DNA of 64,000 nt, taken from Carex sylvatica (taxonomy: Eukaryota; Streptophyta; Magnoliopsida; Poales; Cyperaceae). Shown here piece by piece: positions 60,901-64,000 of this stretch; position 1 is the first letter of the stretch; each line of letters starts with the position of its first letter. The position numbers were made by a program, and so were the translations under genes. The notes under the pieces are model-generated. The model was not told the DNA's origin. It made no database searches and worked only from the letters and a program-made list of their open reading frames with translations. The DNA lies in the NCBI GenBank assembly GCA_964058845.1, contig CAXKVR010000158.1, forward strand, positions 95,407-159,406, given 5' to 3'.

Positions 60901-63900
60901 GGTTTTTACAACCCTAATACAACACTCGAATTGAAGGTGTTTGGAACACTCTAGTAGTGTTTCTATATGGCAAGATAACAAGACATTTACAACGCTAATA
61001 CAACATTCCAATTGAAAGTGTTTGAAGACACCTAGTTGTGTCTTTAGATGGAATGATAATAGGGCGGTTACAACCCTAATACAAAACTCAAACTATAGGT
61101 ATTTGGATCACTCTACTACTATCTCTATATGGCAACATAAGAGGGCATTTACAACCCTAATACAACACACCAAATGAAGGTGTTTGGAGCACTCTAGTTG
61201 TGTCTCCAGATTGCAAGATAATAGGGCATTTACAACCCTAATACAACACTCTAATTGAAGTTGTTTGGAGTACCCTGGTAGTGGCTCTATATAAGACAAT
61301 GGGGAATTTACAACCCTAATACAACACTCGAATTGAAGGTGTTTGGAGCACTTTAGTTGTGTCTCAAGATGGAAGGATAATATGGCAATTACAACCCTCA
61401 TACAACACTCCAATTGAAGGTAATTGGAGCACTCTAGTAGTGTCTCTATACAGCAAGATAAAAGGGCATTTAAAACCTTAATACAACACTCCAGTCGAAG
61501 GTAATTGGAGCACTCTAGTAGTGTCTCAAATTGGCAAGATAATAGGGCATTTACAACCTTAATACAACACTCCAATTGAAGGTAATTGGAGCACTCTAGT
61601 AGTGTCTCTATATAACAAGATAATAGGGCATTTACATCACTAATACAATACTCCAATTGAAATTGTTTGGAGCACTCTAGTTGTGTCTCCGGATGGCAAT
61701 ATAATGGGGCATTTACAACCCTAATACAACACTCGAGTTGTAGGTATTTGGAGTACTCTAGCAGTGACTCGATATAGCAAGATAATGGTGTATTTACAAC
61801 TCTAATACCACACTCCAATTGTTTGGACCACTCTAGTACTGTCTCTATATGATATGGCAAGATAACAAGGAATTTACAACCCTAAATACAACACTCCAAT
61901 TGAAGGTGTTTGGACCATTTTAGTAGTGGCGCTATATGGCAAGATAACAGGGCACTTACAACCCTTCCAATCGAAGGTAATTGGAGCAATCTAGTAGTGT
62001 TTTATAAGGCATTTACAACCCTAATACAACACAATTGAAAGTGTTTGAAGACCTCTAATTGTGTCTTTAGATGGAATGATAATAGGGCAGTTAAAAACCT
62101 AATACAAGACTCAAACTGTTGGTATTTGGATCACTCTAGTACTCTCTCTATATGGCAAGGCAATAGGGCATTTACAACCCTAATACAGCACTACAATTGA
62201 AAGCAATTGGAGCACTCTAGTAGTGTCTCTATATATGGAAAGATAATAGGGCATTTAGAACCCTAATAAAACACTCCAATTGAAGGTGTTTGGAGCACTC
62301 TAGTTGTGTCTCAAGATGGCACTATAATATGGCAATTGCAACCCTAATACAACACTCCAATTGAAGGTAATTCGAGCACTCTAGTAGTGTCTCTATATAG
62401 CAAGATAATAGGGCATTTACAACCTTAATACACTCAAGTCGAAGGTAATTGGAGCACTCTAGTAGTGTCTCTATTTGGCAAGAGAATAGGGCATTTACAA
62501 CCTTAATAGAGCACTCCAATTGAAGATAATTGGAGCACTCTGGTAGTGTCTCTATATAGTAAGATAATATGGCATTTACAACACTAATACAATACTCCAA
62601 TTGAAGTTGTTTGGAGCACTCTAGTTGTGTCTCCAGATGGCAAGATAATAGGGCATTTACAACCCTAATACAACACTCCACTTCAACTTGTTTGGAGCAC
62701 TCTAGTAGTGGGCTCTATATAGCAAGACAATGGGGTATTTACAAACCTAATACAACACTCAAATTGAAGGTGTTTGGAGCACTCTAGTAGTGTCTCTACA
62801 TGGTAAGATAACAAGGCATTTACAACCCTAATACAACACTACAATTGAAGGTGTTTGGACCACTCTAGTAGTATCGCTATATGGCAAGATAACAGGGGAC
62901 TTACAACCCTTCCAATCGAAGGTAATTGGAGCACTCTAGTAGTGCCTCTATAAGGCAAGATAATAAGGCATTTACAACCTAATACAACACTCTAATTGAA
63001 AGTGCTTGGAGCACTCTAGTAGTGACTCTATATGCAAGGCAATGGAGTATTTACAACCCTAATACAACACTCCAATTAAAGGTGTTCGGGGCACACTAAT
63101 TGTGTCCCCTATATAGCCAGAAAATAGGGCATTTACAACCCGAATACAACACTCTCATTGAAGGTAATTGGAGCACTCCAGTAGTGTCTCTATATGGCAA
63201 GATAATAAGGTATTTACAACCCGAATACACTACTCCAATTGAATGTGTTTGGAGGACTCTAGTTATGTCTCCAGATTGCAAGGTAATAGGGCATTTACAA
63301 CCCTAATACAACACTACAATTGAAGGCAATTGGAGCACTCTAGTAGTGTCTCTATATCGCAAGATAATATGACATTTACAACCCTAATACAACACTCAAA
63401 TTGAAGTTGTTTGGAGCACTCTAGTTGTGTCTCCATATTGCATTATAATAGAGCATTTACAACCCTAATACAACAAACCAATTGAAGGCAATTGGAGCAC
63501 CCTAGTGGTGTCTCTATATGGAAAGATGGCCATTTACAACCCTAATACAACACCCCAATTTAAGGTGTTTGGAGCCCTCTAGTTGTGCCTCTAGATGGCA
63601 TGATAATAGGTCAGTTACAACCCTTATACAACACTCTAATTGTAGGTATTTGGAGCACTCTAGTAATGTCTCTATATGGCAAGATAATAGGACATTTACA
63701 ACGCTAACAAAACACTCCAATTGAAGGTCTTTATGGCAATTACAACCTTAATACAACACTCCAATTGAAGGTAATTGGAGCACTCTAGTGTCTCTATATA
63801 TCAAGATAATAGGGCATTTACAACCCTAATGCAATACTCGAATTGAAGGTGTTTGGAGCACTCAAGTAGTGACTCCATATAGAAAGATAATAGGGTATTC

Positions 63901-64000
63901 AAAACCCAAATACAACACTCCAATCGAAGGTAATTGGAGCACCCTAGTAGTGTGTCTATATGGCAAGATAACAAGGCATTTACAACCCTAATACAACACT
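57902..64000. repeat. 81-bp satellite array, block 2, continuing past the window
   Basis: About 75 more units of the same satellite. Multi-unit blocks match block 1 and each other: the order around 51505-52120 recurs near 58325-58950 and 61307-61990, and the GCACTCCAGTTCAACTTG-type unit recurs near 52600, 59305, 60845 and 62665. The minus strand carries readings up to 250 codons with a 27-residue period (for example ECCIRVVNALLSCHIETLLE), explained by the unit length. Confidence 0.95.

Noticed and set aside
57902..64000. Long minus-strand readings in the satellite (up to 250 codons) as a Cys-rich repeat protein
   Set aside because: The unit is 81 bp, so frames stay open automatically. The readings start and stop at random points, no signal peptide or start context recurs, and units vary by indels that break the frame. 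Kept as a repeat.
51113..64000. Telomere-like ACCCTAA in each satellite unit
   Set aside because: It occurs once per 81 bp and never in tandem, so it is not a telomere or interstitial telomeric array.

Overview
The window is a gene-poor, AT-rich stretch of a plant nuclear genome. The evidence is an intron-containing D-type cyclin, Ty1/copia LTR retrotransposons primed by initiator-Met tRNA, dense populations of Mutator-type and hAT-type MITEs, and a long 81-bp satellite. I cannot name the species. All coordinates, repeat matches and target-site duplications (TSDs) were read by eye; no alignments or database searches were run.

Layout. 1-2.5 kb is intergenic and carries one copy of a dispersed duplicated segment. 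3.1-4.4 kb (minus) holds the only convincing cellular gene, a three-exon CYCD3-like cyclin. 2.5-7.3 kb also holds three palindromic MITEs with 9-bp TSDs. 7316-12728 (minus) is a full-length but degenerate copia retrotransposon (TSD GAACC). 12.7-22.6 kb is intergenic DNA with MITEs, a poly-C/poly-A tract and CGTGCCGTGAC-rich elements. 22737-24496 is a 1.76-kb terminal-inverted-repeat element with internal tandem repeats (TSD CAGAAGTTA). 24682-25508 is a hAT-like element. 25.5-32 kb is intergenic and includes the second copy of the duplicated segment.

32.1-47.7 kb is a nest: a gag-only copia-like element (33894-47655, TSD CATAA) sits in a locally repeated sequence. Its gag is split by a second LTR element (39085-45021, TSD TTGAA), and its right LTR is invaded by palindromic MITEs. 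A tandem duplication of about 930 bp has one breakpoint inside its left LTR. 48098-48514 is another palindromic MITE (TSD ATAAAATAT). From about 51.1 kb to the window end lies an 81-bp satellite with higher-order blocks, interrupted by a 1663-bp solo LTR (56239-57901, TSD TCTCT).

The most distinctive signal is a set of long, near-fully palindromic elements, several of them 400-417 bp long with 9-bp TSDs. They fall into at least two families whose ends differ while their cores are shared. No operons, CRISPR arrays or tRNA/rRNA genes were seen. Apart from the cyclin, most of the longer ORFs are retroelement remnants or readings through satellite repeats.
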